Positions 7,163-17,369 of a stretch of DNA of 64,000 nt are shown one piece after another. The translations under genes and the position numbers were made by a program. The first letter of the stretch is position 1, and the number at the start of each line of letters is the position of its first letter. Location: contig NZ_BOON01000041.1 in assembly GCF_016863255.1 (NCBI RefSeq), forward strand, positions 1 to 64,000, read 5' to 3'. The notes below the pieces were generated by a model, which saw only the letters and a list, made by a program, of their open reading frames with translations, had not been told where the DNA came from and did no database searches. The DNA comes from Planosporangium mesophilum (GTDB lineage: Bacteria; Actinomycetota; Actinomycetes; Mycobacteriales; Micromonosporaceae).

Positions 7163-7794
7163 GGTGCCCCCGTCTGTGTGGTCGGACCGGCCAGCGCCGC
7201 CACCAGGGAACGGCCTCGGGCGGCGGACACGAAGCCCGGGGTCCAGGCCTTCATCGACCCGTCGGTGAAGCGCACCTCCACCCGGCCTCGCTGGAACAGC
7301 AGCTTGCCCCGGCGGGTCGCGGACGCCACCGCGGTCCGCGGCACCTCGAAGAGGATCTCGTAGCTTCCCTTGTCCGGCTTGTCCTCGGCCAGCACCAGCA
7401 GGCGCCGGTCGGTGACCGCGTACGCCATCTCGCCGCCGTACGACTTGGCCGTGCGCCACAGCCGGCCCGCCAGCGACCCCGGGGCACCTTCGCCGGAGAT
7501 GCCGCCCATCCACCGGTCGATGCGGTTGGGATTGACCTGCAGTCCACCCTGGAACGGGTCGAACCCCTCGATGAACCTGTCGGAGCGGGGCAGCGGCCCG
7601 CGCTTCTCGACGTACTGGCGCATCCGGGGAGTCAACTCGGCGACCGTACGCTCGAGCCGGCTCTCGTCACCGATGAGCGGCTCCCGGTAGGGGCCCATGT
7701 CGATCAGCCGTTCGCCGGGCTCCAGCACCGCGGCAACGTCCGCCCCGTACAGCTTCACGTAGTTGACCAGCGGCATGTCCCGGTGCTCTTCCAT
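7159..7794 (-). CDS. Conserved hypothetical, PH-like C-terminal part
   Basis: A 211-residue soluble protein, first gene of the WXG/EspC-like operon. The C-terminal half (MAYAVTDRRLLVLAEDK, then LFEVPRTAVASATRR, LLFQRGRVEVRFTDGS) has the strand pattern of bacterial PH-like domains that begin 'aVTdrRLlv'. The N-terminal half is charged and unfamiliar. No signal or membrane segment. It is likely an accessory cytoplasmic factor for the type VII-type cargo downstream; this rests on context only. Confidence 0.5.
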   Translation of the reverse strand: MEEHRDMPLVNYVKLYGADVAAVLEPGERLIDMGPYREPLIGDESRLERTVAELTPRMRQYVEKRGPLPRSDRFIEGFDPFQGGLQVNPNRIDRWMGGISGEGAPGSLAGRLWRTAKSYGGEMAYAVTDRRLLVLAEDKPDKGSYEILFEVPRTAVASATRRGKLLFQRGRVEVRFTDGSMKAWTPGFVSAARGRSLVAALAGPTTQTGAP

Positions 7795-7973
7795 CCATCT
7801 AGACAGCGGCGGACCTCACCATATCGGTCGGCCGATCCGCCGTGCCACCCCCGCTACTCCGCTGTGGGCGCGGGCGCCGCCGCACGGCGCCGCTTCTCTA
7901 GCATGGTTCCGGGCTCCCCGGCGACGGACCGGCGGGGGCGGCGTGCGGCGAGGGCGAAGGCGGATGTCATCGG

Positions 7974-8397
7974 TGAGCATGGATGCGGATACGTGGCTGC
8001 CCCCGACCGTCATCCCGCAGCAGCGGGGCGCCGCCGAGGCGCGCGGCGAACTCGTCGAGCGCGGTGGGTTTCTCGTCCAGGCCGGCCGGCGGCTCGGTCA
8101 GGTCGTCCGCCGTCGGCCGTCGGGGATAACGCCGAATCAATGGAACAGCGCCGTCCGTACCCACCTGACCTTCGTGGTCTGGGAAGCGGACGCGGTGACG
8201 CCGGTGGCGCACGAGTCCGCGATCAACGCCGTGTTCGCCGGTCACGATGCGGCCATGCTGTGCCTCTCAAGACGCTCGACATCGCTGAGCCACGGCTCGT
8301 CGGCCGGGACCTCCTGGGGCGCGACTTCGCCGAACTCAGGCTGCGCCGGGACCAGATGGCGGGCGCCTTCGAGTACGACCACCTCTCGTTCGGGTAG
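7974..8397 (+). pseudogene. Mosaic remnant region containing a MEDS-domain fragment
   Basis: The stretch 7795-8421 carries no convincing intact gene. From ATG 7974 a frame reads MSSVSMDADTWLPP, runs through an unrecognised Arg-rich segment, then enters VAHESAINAVFAGHDAAML (bases 8204-8265), which is identical in DNA to part of the MEDS gene at 19.7 kb, and then continues in unrelated sequence. A different frame reads LLGRDFAELRLRRDQMAGAF and stops at 8397, so the tail of some other gene may also be present. I read it as a scar of recombination, not as a functional gene. Confidence 0.45.
8204..8265. repeat. 62-bp exact duplicate of 19650-19711
   Basis: These 62 bases are identical to 19650-19711 inside the MEDS-ATPase gene, in the same orientation, with no similarity immediately outside. 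The copy encodes the segment HESAINAVFAGHDAAMLCL in the same reading phase as the source. Confidence 0.97.
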
Positions 8398-8421
8398 CCC
8401 TACGGGCTCGTGGGCACAGCC

Positions 8422-10545
8422 TCACGGGCGGACCGTCGACCGCGATCCGCCGGGCAGGGTCCGCTCGTCGACCACGTCGAGCCTGAGGTCGGGCCGTTCG
8501 GCCGCCAGCCGCCGCATCCGGTCGAGGATGGCGTCGTCGTCGGTGACCACCCGGTACTGCCGATCGTTCCGGCTGGCCACGATGCTCTCCACGTACTCGT
8601 CCGGGGTGCGGTTGTACCGCAGCCAGATGAAGGTGAACCAGTCGGTGGTCCGGTCCCGCCGGAGGCTGCACAGCAGCTGCATGGTGATGGTGTCGACCCT
8701 GTGCCGGGTGTGCACGATCAACGCCCGGTCGTCGTTCGGCGTGTAGCGGTGGACGCGGTAGGCCAGGTGGGCCGCGACCACGCCGGCCGGGTTGCGCCGG
8801 AGGTAGTCGTTGACCCAGCCGCTGTTCGCGGTGGCAACCCCGGGCCGCACCTCGAGACCGCCGGTGACGGCGGCGACAGCCGCCACGCACGCGGTGGCGA
8901 TGACGGCCATCCGGCGCCGGCCGTCGACGCCGAGCTTGAGCCGCCCCAGCAGGGGGGTGGCCGCGCCGGCGGCGACCAGCGCCGTCACGATCACGCAGTA
9001 CATCATCTTGTCGAAGAAGTAGGCGAGCGTGCCGATCAGGTAGAGCTGCACGGCTGCGAGCGCCGCCGTCGCGCCCACCACCGTCGCGACCGACGCTGTC
9101 ACCGAGCGCAGCATCGGCGACCAGCGCCGGGCGCAGGCCAGGGCCAGGACGAACAGCGCCAGCAGGACGGCGGCGTGGCCCAACGGCACGGTACGGATGC
9201 CGAACTGCTGGACCAGGAGGGCCCACGAGTGGTCGGAGGCGTTCTTCATCCGCGGGATCGGGGCCACCGCCACCGTGACCACGCCCGCCGTCAACAGCAC
9301 CGGCCAGTGTCGCAGCAGCCGGCGGCGGTAGGTCCACCCGTACAGCAGCAGCGGGACCGCCGCGAGCGGCAGCAGCAGGTAGTACGTGAAGGCGACGCCC
9401 AGCACCGCGGCCGAGAGCGCGACGATCTGCTGTCGCGTGCTGGGCAACGGCCGGGCCGCCAGCACCATGATGAACACGAGGTACGTCATGCCGACCACCT
9501 GCGGCGCGAACCCGTACCTCCACCCGTCGAAGAGGTCGCCGAAGAGCAGGTAGCCACAGATGAGCCCGGCGACCGGCCAGAAGGTGAAGATCCGGGCCGA
9601 CGGACCGGCCAGCCGCCGGGCACCCCAGATCATGACCAGGCCCAGCATCGAGTAGGCCAGGATGTCGTAGCCGAGAAAGCGCGAGTACGCCGCCGTCGCG
9701 TCACCGGGGACCGTCGTGGAGGTGAGGAAGTTGTCGAGCACCGCGCCGACCATGTGGGCGCCGGCCGGATAGGTGCGGTCCGTGTGCATGACCCACTGCG
9801 CCGTCACGGCCGACTCGGGCGTGAAGAACAGGTACCCGCCGGCGCGCCGCATCGAGTCCATGACCATGAAGTGGCGGTGCAGGTCCTCACCGAGCACGAG
9901 CATGCCGAAGCGGTCGGGCAGCGCGCGGACCAGGTACGGGATGCCCAGCAGTGCGGCGAACCCGCCCGCCGGGACGGCCACCAGCAGGTCGGAGCGGCGC
10001 GGCCGCGGCAGGCTGGGCGCCCGTCCACGCACCCCCCAGAGCAGCACCACGACGGTCAACGCCGTGCCGCCCAGCGCCACCGGATGCAGGTGCCACGGCC
10101 ACACCGAGAACAGCAGGCCCGCGAGGCAGGTGGTGCCGGCCAGCGTGATCAGTGACAGCACGAGCCGGTCCATCAGGGTGCCCGCCCGGTCCAGCACGAC
10201 GGCGGTGGCGACCACCACCAGGACCAGCAGCAGCCAGTCGGCGCGCGCCGCGTGCAGCGCCACGGCCGCCAGCCAGGCGCCGGCCAGGCCGGCGGCGGTC
10301 AGGAGCAGGCGCCGGCCGAGCGTCGGAGCGCTGCGCGGACGCCGTGCCGCTCCGGACGCCCGCCCCACGGCCGGCGGTGCGCCGTCGGCCACCCGGGTAG
10401 CGGCCGGAGCCGGGTCCTGGGCGGACGGGTCCTGGTCAGGCGAGTCCTGATCGAGCTGGGACGTCATCGCGGTCGTTGTTCCGTTTCTGTGCTGGCTGCG
10501 CGTCACGTCGGCGCCGTCACCGGCTGGCGTCTGCGTTCCTCTCAT
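8422..10545 (-). CDS. Multi-pass membrane protein (possible GT-C-type glycosyltransferase)
   Basis: A 707-residue protein: about 90 polar, probably disordered N-terminal residues, roughly a dozen hydrophobic segments between residues ~90 and 570, and a soluble C-terminal domain of about 130 residues ending in TLPGGSRSTVRP. The first loop after the early helices holds ED-LHRHF and DRTYPAGAH, polar motifs of the kind seen in membrane glycosyltransferases using lipid-linked sugars; that assignment is tentative. Start 10545 is preferred over ATG 10467 because GGGGG precedes it at Shine-Dalgarno distance. It lies downstream of cbbR on the same strand, separated by 168 bp. Confidence 0.55.
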   Translation of the reverse strand: MRGTQTPAGDGADVTRSQHRNGTTTAMTSQLDQDSPDQDPSAQDPAPAATRVADGAPPAVGRASGAARRPRSAPTLGRRLLLTAAGLAGAWLAAVALHAARADWLLLVLVVVATAVVLDRAGTLMDRLVLSLITLAGTTCLAGLLFSVWPWHLHPVALGGTALTVVVLLWGVRGRAPSLPRPRRSDLLVAVPAGGFAALLGIPYLVRALPDRFGMLVLGEDLHRHFMVMDSMRRAGGYLFFTPESAVTAQWVMHTDRTYPAGAHMVGAVLDNFLTSTTVPGDATAAYSRFLGYDILAYSMLGLVMIWGARRLAGPSARIFTFWPVAGLICGYLLFGDLFDGWRYGFAPQVVGMTYLVFIMVLAARPLPSTRQQIVALSAAVLGVAFTYYLLLPLAAVPLLLYGWTYRRRLLRHWPVLLTAGVVTVAVAPIPRMKNASDHSWALLVQQFGIRTVPLGHAAVLLALFVLALACARRWSPMLRSVTASVATVVGATAALAAVQLYLIGTLAYFFDKMMYCVIVTALVAAGAATPLLGRLKLGVDGRRRMAVIATACVAAVAAVTGGLEVRPGVATANSGWVNDYLRRNPAGVVAAHLAYRVHRYTPNDDRALIVHTRHRVDTITMQLLCSLRRDRTTDWFTFIWLRYNRTPDEYVESIVASRNDRQYRVVTDDDAILDRMRRLAAERPDLRLDVVDERTLPGGSRSTVRP

Positions 10546-10713
10546 GGCGAGCCCCCGCTCTCGCGCCGTGTGGCGGCGCTCCTGTCCAGAAGTGTTCCAG
10601 ACTGTTCGCGGACGGCGGCGCTCACCGTACCGGGCATGAGCCGGTCTGCTCCGACCGGACCAGCCCCGAAGATCCGGGCCAACCGCCCGTTCCCGCGCCG
10701 AGCCGCGCGGGGC

Positions 10714-11592
10714 TCAGGACGAGCGGGTACGCGGCCGGCGCCAGCCCCGCTGGAGCAGGTGGTCGACGAGCAGCAGGGTCGGCCCGCTCGCGTGCTCGAC
10801 GGAGGCCGCGTGCCAGGGCCGGCGCAGGGGGGTACCCGGGACCGGCACGACCGCCAACCGCCCCTCGGCCAGCTCCCGCTCCACCGCGGCCCGGGACACC
10901 AGCGTCAGCCCGAGCCCGGCGACCGCCCCGGCCACCACCGCGCCGTTGGACCCCAGGACCAGCCGGGGCGGGTCGATCTCCAGCCCGGCCAGCAGCGACT
11001 CGCAGGTGGACCGGGTACCCGAGCCGGGCTCCCGGAGCAGCCAGGTGCGGCCCGCGAGGTCTGCCTGCGCGCCGGTCCCACCCGCCTCCACCACCACCAG
11101 TTCGTTCGGGAGCGCAGCCCTTACCCGCGCGTCCAGGCCCGCCGGTGGCCGGCCGGCGATGGTCAGGTCGACGGCGTGGTCGCGCAGCAGCGTCCAGACG
11201 TGGTCGCTCGCCCCGACCGAGAGCCGGATCTGGATGCCCGGGTGCGCCGTGCGGAACGAGGCCAACAGGTCGGGCAGGAGATGGTCGGCGGCGGTGGTGA
11301 CGGCCCCGACCGCCACCTCGCCGCGCTCCGGGTCGAGTTCGCCCCGGGCTGCGGCGCCGGCCCGGTCCAGCAGGCCGAGCATCTGGCGGGCGTACCGGGC
11401 GTAGACCCGGCCCGACGGGGTCAGCCGCAGGCCGCGCCCGTCCCGCTCGACGAGCGCGACGCCGACGTCGCGGCTGAGCGCGGCGACGGCGGCCGACACC
11501 GCGGACTCGGTGACCACCAGGCGGCGGGCAGCCTCCCGGACCGAGCCGGAGTCGGCGACCTCGACGAACGCGCGCAGCCTCGGGAACGTCAC
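10714..11592 (-). CDS. cbbR: LysR-type regulator of the RuBisCO operon
   Basis: A 292-residue LysR-family protein. Residues 1-60 form the winged HTH (LRAFVEVADSGSVREAARRL and VTESAVSAAVAALSRDVG); residues ~90-290 are the periplasmic-binding-like effector domain (GEVAVGAVTTAADHLLPDLL). It is transcribed divergently from cbbL with 99 bp between start codons, the classical CbbR arrangement. CbbR proteins are known to activate cbb operons in response to Calvin-cycle metabolites or nucleotides. The symbol rests on this position; the family alone would not fix it. Confidence 0.85.
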   Translation of the reverse strand: MTFPRLRAFVEVADSGSVREAARRLVVTESAVSAAVAALSRDVGVALVERDGRGLRLTPSGRVYARYARQMLGLLDRAGAAARGELDPERGEVAVGAVTTAADHLLPDLLASFRTAHPGIQIRLSVGASDHVWTLLRDHAVDLTIAGRPPAGLDARVRAALPNELVVVEAGGTGAQADLAGRTWLLREPGSGTRSTCESLLAGLEIDPPRLVLGSNGAVVAGAVAGLGLTLVSRAAVERELAEGRLAVVPVPGTPLRRPWHAASVEHASGPTLLLVDHLLQRGWRRPRTRSS

Positions 11593-11613
11593 GGCGCTCT
11601 CTCAATCGAACGC

Positions 11614-11638
11614 TCAAGTGTCACGCGGGAACTCTTGA
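11614..11638. promoter_or_regulatory. Putative CbbR operator
   Basis: TCAAG-N15-CTTGA is an interrupted inverted repeat in the cbbR-cbbL gap, with another TCAA and GTCAAA nearby (11602, 11645). LysR-type sites are T-N11-A-centred imperfect palindromes, and this is the only clear one in the gap. A Shine-Dalgarno (gagagga) lies further down at about 11678, before the cbbL ATG at 11692. Confidence 0.5.
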
Positions 11639-11676
11639 TGGACAGTCAAAGCCTGCCACGACGAGCATGGATCTGA

Positions 11677-13131
<1,455 letters not shown>

Positions 13132-13144
13132 GAGGAGGCGCGCG

Positions 13145-13570
13145 ATGCGGATCACCCAGGGCACGTTCTCGTACCTGCCGGACCTCAGCGACGACGAGAT
13201 CAGGGCGCAGATCCAGTACGCCCTCGACAACGGCTGGCCGTTGTCGGTGGAGTTCACCGACGACCCGCACCCCCGCAACAGCTACTGGGAGATGTGGGGG
13301 CTGCCGATGTTCGACCTGCACGACGCGGCCGGGGTGCTGTACGAGGTGAACGAGTGCCGCCGCGCGTACCCCAACCGGTACATCAAGGTGAACGCCTACG
13401 ACGCGCGGTTCGGGCGGCAGACCACCGCGCTGTCGTTCATCGTGAGCCGGCCCGCGGAAGAGCCCGGGTTCCGGCTCGACCGGCAGGAGTCGGCCGGCCG
13501 GATGATCCGCTACACCACCCATCCGTACGCGCTGGACCTGCCGTCCGGCGACCGGTACCCGCAGCCGTGA
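13145..13570 (+). CDS. cbbS: RuBisCO small subunit
   Basis: A 141-residue protein beginning [19 protein letters not shown], with [20 protein letters not shown] and the C-terminal beta-hairpin extension ([19 protein letters not shown]) typical of red-type small subunits. The ATG is preceded by aggaggaggcg, the best ribosome site of the cluster. It caps the L8S8 holoenzyme. The stop overlaps the GTG of cbbX by 4 bp, so small subunit and activase synthesis are coupled. Confidence 0.96.
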   Translation: MRITQGTFSYLPDLSDDEIRAQIQYALDNGWPLSVEFTDDPHPRNSYWEMWGLPMFDLHDAAGVLYEVNECRRAYPNRYIKVNAYDARFGRQTTALSFIVSRPAEEPGFRLDRQESAGRMIRYTTHPYALDLPSGDRYPQP

Positions 13571-14562
13571 CCGGCGGGCGACCCGCGTTCGGCATGCGCG
13601 GTGATATCGGCGAAGCCGACGGGCGGGTGTCCGACGACGCCGATGATCGGCTCCCCGACGACGCCACCGTCGACCTCGCCGCCGAACGCGCGGCCGCCGG
13701 CATCGACGAGGTGCTCGACTCGTTGGACCGGGAGCTGGTCGGGCTCGCGGCGGTGAAGACGCGGATCAGCGAGATCGCCGCCCTGCTGCTCGTGGACCGG
13801 GTACGGGCGAGGTTCGGCCTGTCGGCCTCCCGGCCGAACCTGCACATGTCGTTCACCGGCAGCCCCGGTACCGGCAAGACGACCGTGGCGATGCGCATGG
13901 CGGAACTGCTGCGCCGGGTCGGGTACCTCGAACGCGGCCACCTGGTCGCGGTGACCCGCGACGACCTGGTCGGGCAGTATGTCGGGCACACCGCGCCGAA
14001 GACCCGCGAGGTGCTCAAGCGGGCTATGGGCGGGGTGCTTTTCATCGACGAGGCGTACTACCTGTACCGGGCCGAGAACGAGCGGGACTACGGCCAGGAG
14101 GCGATCGAGATCCTGCTCCAGGTCATGGAGAACCAGCGGGACGACATCGTGGTGATCCTGGCCGGCTACGCCGAGCGGATGGACACCTTCTTCGCCTCCA
14201 ACCCGGGGATGAGCTCCCGGATCGCCCACCACCTGAACTTTCCCGACTACGACCTGGACGAGCTGGCGGCGATCGGTGGACTGATGCTGGAGCAGCAGCG
14301 GTACCGGCTGTCGGAGGACGCCGAGGAGACATTCCGCGAGTACCTGCGGCTGCGGATGCTGCGCCCGCGCTTCGCGAACGCCCGCAGCGTCCGCAACGCC
14401 GTGGAGCGGGCGAGGTTGCGGCACGCCAACCGCCTGCTCGGTGGTGCCGGGCACGCGTGGACCAGGGACGACCTGATGCGGTTGGAGCCGGCGGACTTCC
14501 TGGCCAGCCGGGTGTTCAGGGAGGCGGAGCCGCCGTCCGGCCCTGTCGGGGGACCCGGCTAA
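13567..14562 (+). CDS. cbbX: Red-type RuBisCO activase CbbX (AAA+)
   Basis: A 331-residue AAA+ ATPase. Walker A is GSPGTGKTT (residues 98-106), Walker [11 protein letters not shown] (around 157-166), with sensor/Arg-finger region [14 protein letters not shown] and a helical lid ending near residue 310. CbbX is known to remodel inhibited red-type RuBisCO by pulling on the CbbL C terminus, and is itself activated by RuBP. The GTG at 13567 is chosen because it overlaps the cbbS stop (GTGA); ATG 13594 is an alternative. The first 45 residues are acidic and variable. Completes the cbbLSX operon. Confidence 0.95.
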   Translation: MTGGRPAFGMRGDIGEADGRVSDDADDRLPDDATVDLAAERAAAGIDEVLDSLDRELVGLAAVKTRISEIAALLLVDRVRARFGLSASRPNLHMSFTGSPGTGKTTVAMRMAELLRRVGYLERGHLVAVTRDDLVGQYVGHTAPKTREVLKRAMGGVLFIDEAYYLYRAENERDYGQEAIEILLQVMENQRDDIVVILAGYAERMDTFFASNPGMSSRIAHHLNFPDYDLDELAAIGGLMLEQQRYRLSEDAEETFREYLRLRMLRPRFANARSVRNAVERARLRHANRLLGGAGHAWTRDDLMRLEPADFLASRVFREAEPPSGPVGGPG

Positions 14563-14571
14563 GGTCTGTCG

Positions 14572-15480
14572 ATGGCCGGTGCGGCGCGGGTGACGTATCG
14601 CAGCGGGCTCACCGACAGCTCCCGATGGGAACGGTTTCCGTTCCGGCCCGGTGACATCGTGATCAGTACGCCGTCGAAGTGCGGGACGACGTGGATGCAG
14701 ATGATCTGCGCTCTGCTGATCTTTCAGAGCGCAGATCTACCCGCGTCGTTGACCACGTTGTCTCCCTGGCTCGACATGCGGCTGCGGCCGATCGATGAAG
14801 TCCTTGCGCTACTCGAAGCGCAGCAGCATCGGCGGTTCATCAAGACTCACACCCCGCTGGACGGTCTGCCGCAGGTCGACGGCGTCACGTACGTGTGCGT
14901 GGGACGCGATCCGCGGGACGTCGCTGTATCCATGGACCATCACCGCGCCAACCTGAACCGCGACGTCTTCGAGAGGCTGCTGCCCCAGAAGCATCATGAC
15001 GCGAGAACGGTCCACCCCGGCCGACCGGGCGACCAACGCGAGCGTGTCCTCCGGTGGATACTTGACCCGCGACCGCCGACGATGAACCTGGACTCGCTGC
15101 GGGGAGTCGTGCGGCACCTCGGCGGTGCCTGGGCTCGGCGGCAGGAACCGGCGGTGGTGCTCATGCACCACGCCGAGCTGTCCCGCGACCTGTACGGACA
15201 GATGCGGAGCCTGGCCGGGCGGCTGGGTATCACCATGCCCGGCAGGCTGTGGCCGACGCTGGTGGAGGCTGCCTCATTCGACCGCATGCGGGCACGAGCC
15301 GGTGATCTCGTGCCCGACGAGCGACTCGGGCTGTTCTCGAACAGGGACAGCTTCTTCCGATCCGGCAGGCCCGAGCAGTGGCGGGCTGTGTTCACCGCAG
15401 ATGATCTCGTGGCGTACGAGGATCTGCTGCGGTCACTGGCCCCGGAGGACCTGATGACCTGGTTGGCAAACGGACGGTGA
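14572..15480 (+). CDS. Sulfotransferase
   Basis: A 302-residue cytosolic-type sulfotransferase. The 5'-phosphosulfate loop is STPSKCGTTWMQ (residues ~33-44) and the 3'-phosphate motif is CVGRDPRDVAVSMDHH (~108-123). A late helix and the FRSGRPEQWR segment match the C-terminal PAPS-binding region. It would transfer sulfate from PAPS to a hydroxyl or amine of an unknown acceptor. It starts 9 bp after cbbX but has a poor ribosome site; whether it belongs to the cbb transcript is unclear. Confidence 0.85.
   Translation: MAGAARVTYRSGLTDSSRWERFPFRPGDIVISTPSKCGTTWMQMICALLIFQSADLPASLTTLSPWLDMRLRPIDEVLALLEAQQHRRFIKTHTPLDGLPQVDGVTYVCVGRDPRDVAVSMDHHRANLNRDVFERLLPQKHHDARTVHPGRPGDQRERVLRWILDPRPPTMNLDSLRGVVRHLGGAWARRQEPAVVLMHHAELSRDLYGQMRSLAGRLGITMPGRLWPTLVEAASFDRMRARAGDLVPDERLGLFSNRDSFFRSGRPEQWRAVFTADDLVAYEDLLRSLAPEDLMTWLANGR
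14703..14737. repeat. 13-bp perfect inverted repeat inside the sulfotransferase gene
   Basis: gatctgcgctctg (14703-14715) is mirrored by cagagcgcagatc (14725-14737) with a 9-nt loop. It falls just after the PAPS-loop codons. Confidence 0.9.
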
Positions 15481-15504
15481 CCCTTGGGCGGGTCGCCCGG
15501 CTGG

Positions 15505-16002
15505 TCAGCGGCCGATAACGTCGAGAAAGACGGTGCCGCTGCTGATATCGAGATAGACGGGCCCGCTGTATCGGGCTGTGCGCACGTCCTTGGCGAACTC
15601 ATCGCTGACCTGCCAGGCGCCGGCCGCGGGTAGGAAGGGGCGCAGCTCGGCACGTAGCGACGCATCCCAGTTCGCGGGCGCGGGCTTCCACTTGTAGCGC
15701 GAGGCGGCCGATGCGAGGGCCTGGGGCGGCAGCACTGCCAGCGCCTGGATGTGCACGTCGGTAGGCCCGGGTACGCCACCGTTGTCGGACCCGGCCGCCG
15801 AGCCCTGCCAGTGGACCGTGGTGAAATCACCGAGCTGAGGAAAGCGCTTCGCGATCGGCTCCCGGTCGGTACGCACTGCCGACGTGCTCATGGTGGTGGT
15901 CCTCTCCGCGGGGCGTCGGTCGGTGGGGGAGCTGCCTTGGGTGCAGCCGGTGAGAGCCAGCAGGGTCACCGACAATACGGCCGCGGCGCGCAGGTCAGCC
16001 AT
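15505..16002 (-). CDS. Secreted lipoprotein of unknown function
   Basis: A 165-residue protein with a lipobox: hydrophobic residues ~6-18 followed by LTGC, so Cys would be lipidated. The mature part has no recognisable domain; it contains GGVPGPTDVHIQALAVL and ends in a strand-rich segment (YSGPVYLDISSGTVFLDVI). The ATG at 16002 lies 8 bp inside the upstream gene, so it is translationally linked to the large WXG-type protein. An outer-surface partner of that exported protein is a reasonable inference, not shown. Confidence 0.6.
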   Translation of the reverse strand: MADLRAAAVLSVTLLALTGCTQGSSPTDRRPAERTTTMSTSAVRTDREPIAKRFPQLGDFTTVHWQGSAAGSDNGGVPGPTDVHIQALAVLPPQALASAASRYKWKPAPANWDASLRAELRPFLPAAGAWQVSDEFAKDVRTARYSGPVYLDISSGTVFLDVIGR

Positions 16003-17365
16003 TGTTGCGCCGGTCCACGCGGTCCTCACCGGGAGCGTTGCGTTCGGGGCCGGTGTCGGCGCTGACGTCGGACGACTCGCCGATCGTCCATGTCACAGTG
16101 CGTTCCACCTGTCCGTGCGTAGGGAACCCCTTGGCCCAGCCAAGAGTTGAGAACCGGCCGTTTTCGTTGTCGGGTGCCCCGGTGGCGATGTCGGCGGCGT
16201 TCGCGTTGAAGTTGTACATGTCCTCGGCGTGTACCTTGATCTTCATCGTGATCTGGTTGCCGTTGACGACCACGTCGGACGTGCCGTAGACGGTGTGGTC
16301 GCCGAGGGCCTTCTGCCAGTTCTCGGTCGCTGGGTAGCCGCCCAGAGCCGTGACTGAGGATGGGTTTCCCGTCATCTGGAAGCCGGTCTGTCCGGTCTCG
16401 CGGTAGATCCGCTCCGCCTCCTTCTGCGCGGAGAGGATCTCATTGTCCACCGCCAGTCGGATGTTCGCGTCCTCCCGGTACGCCTCCTCGTAGTCCACCC
16501 GCAGGTCCGTGCCGGTTCCGTCCATGTAATGGGCGTAGGCGGCGGTGGCGTCGTCCAGGTCGACCCGAAGCAACTGGCCACCGCGCAGCTTGGCCTTCCA
16601 CTTGGCCCAGCTGGCGTAGTCGCCGGGCGTCGGCGCGGCGTTGGGGTCGTATGGGAAGTCGTCGTCGAACGTCAGGTCGGGCGCCGTCGGCGGTCCGACG
16701 TGGTATTTGCCGTGGATATCCTCCAGGCCCGGCGTCTCGTCAACGATCTTCGCGCTGAGTGGTGAGCTCGCCAGGAAGTCGGGCAGTAGCCGATAGGCCG
16801 CGGTGAGCTGGCCGACGGCGTCTTCGCGCGCTTCCGTCTCGATACGGAGCGCGTCGTCGTAGGCGGCGGTGGCGCGGTGCCACAGCCGGTCGGCTTCGGC
16901 GCGTACCTTCTCGATCTCGTCGTGGACGCCGAGCTCGATCAGCCAGTCCGTGACTCCGGTGGTACTGCGCAGGTCGTTCCACTGCCGCAGCGGGTCGGAG
17001 AAGCGCACCTGCAATGACTGGGTGGCCACGATAGGTGCGATCAGCGCGTGCAACTGGCCCTCCGCGGTGACACCGTCCGCCACCAGTGTCTGGGCTTGGA
17101 CCTGTGCCCGAGCATAGGCGGTGACAGCCTGCCCAGCCTTGTCGAACCCGTCATGTAGACCCTCGGCGAGGTCGATCGTCTCCTTGAGGCGCCGCTCGTA
17201 GAGATCCGCCGCATCGGATCTCCACTCCACCTTGCCTGGCAGGCCGTCGAGCGTTGGCAGTGCCGTACGAATGATGCTCTTGGTGCGTAGGCACTCCTCG
17301 CCGACCGCGTTGACGAAGCCGGGATTCATGTCCTCGATGTACTTCGCCGCGTCGTGGTAGGCCAT
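15995..17365 (-). CDS. Large helical ESX-type protein with novel C-terminal domain
   Basis: A 456-residue protein. Residues 1-110 are helical with W-R-S-D (VEWRSDAADLYERRL), the turn of WXG100-like type VII substrates. A second coiled helical stretch covers ~150-210. Residues ~220-290 are Pro/Asp-rich. The last ~150 residues form a separate alpha/beta domain: YEEAYREDANIRLAVDNEI, then HTVYGTSDVVVNGNQITMKI and a Trp-containing GWAKGFPTHG, with strands of a small lipocalin- or barrel-like fold. No signal peptide. It resembles a polymorphic-toxin layout, but the C-terminal domain is unknown to me. An immunity gene, if any, might be the downstream lipoprotein. Confidence 0.55.
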   Translation of the reverse strand: MAYHDAAKYIEDMNPGFVNAVGEECLRTKSIIRTALPTLDGLPGKVEWRSDAADLYERRLKETIDLAEGLHDGFDKAGQAVTAYARAQVQAQTLVADGVTAEGQLHALIAPIVATQSLQVRFSDPLRQWNDLRSTTGVTDWLIELGVHDEIEKVRAEADRLWHRATAAYDDALRIETEAREDAVGQLTAAYRLLPDFLASSPLSAKIVDETPGLEDIHGKYHVGPPTAPDLTFDDDFPYDPNAAPTPGDYASWAKWKAKLRGGQLLRVDLDDATAAYAHYMDGTGTDLRVDYEEAYREDANIRLAVDNEILSAQKEAERIYRETGQTGFQMTGNPSSVTALGGYPATENWQKALGDHTVYGTSDVVVNGNQITMKIKVHAEDMYNFNANAADIATGAPDNENGRFSTLGWAKGFPTHGQVERTVTWTIGESSDVSADTGPERNAPGEDRVDRRNNG

Positions 17366-17369
17366 GGCG

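Noticed and set aside
10641-10658. CCGGTC-N6-GACCGG as terminator of cbbR
   Set aside because: Only a 6-bp stem in a GC-rich gap; such hairpins are expected by chance.
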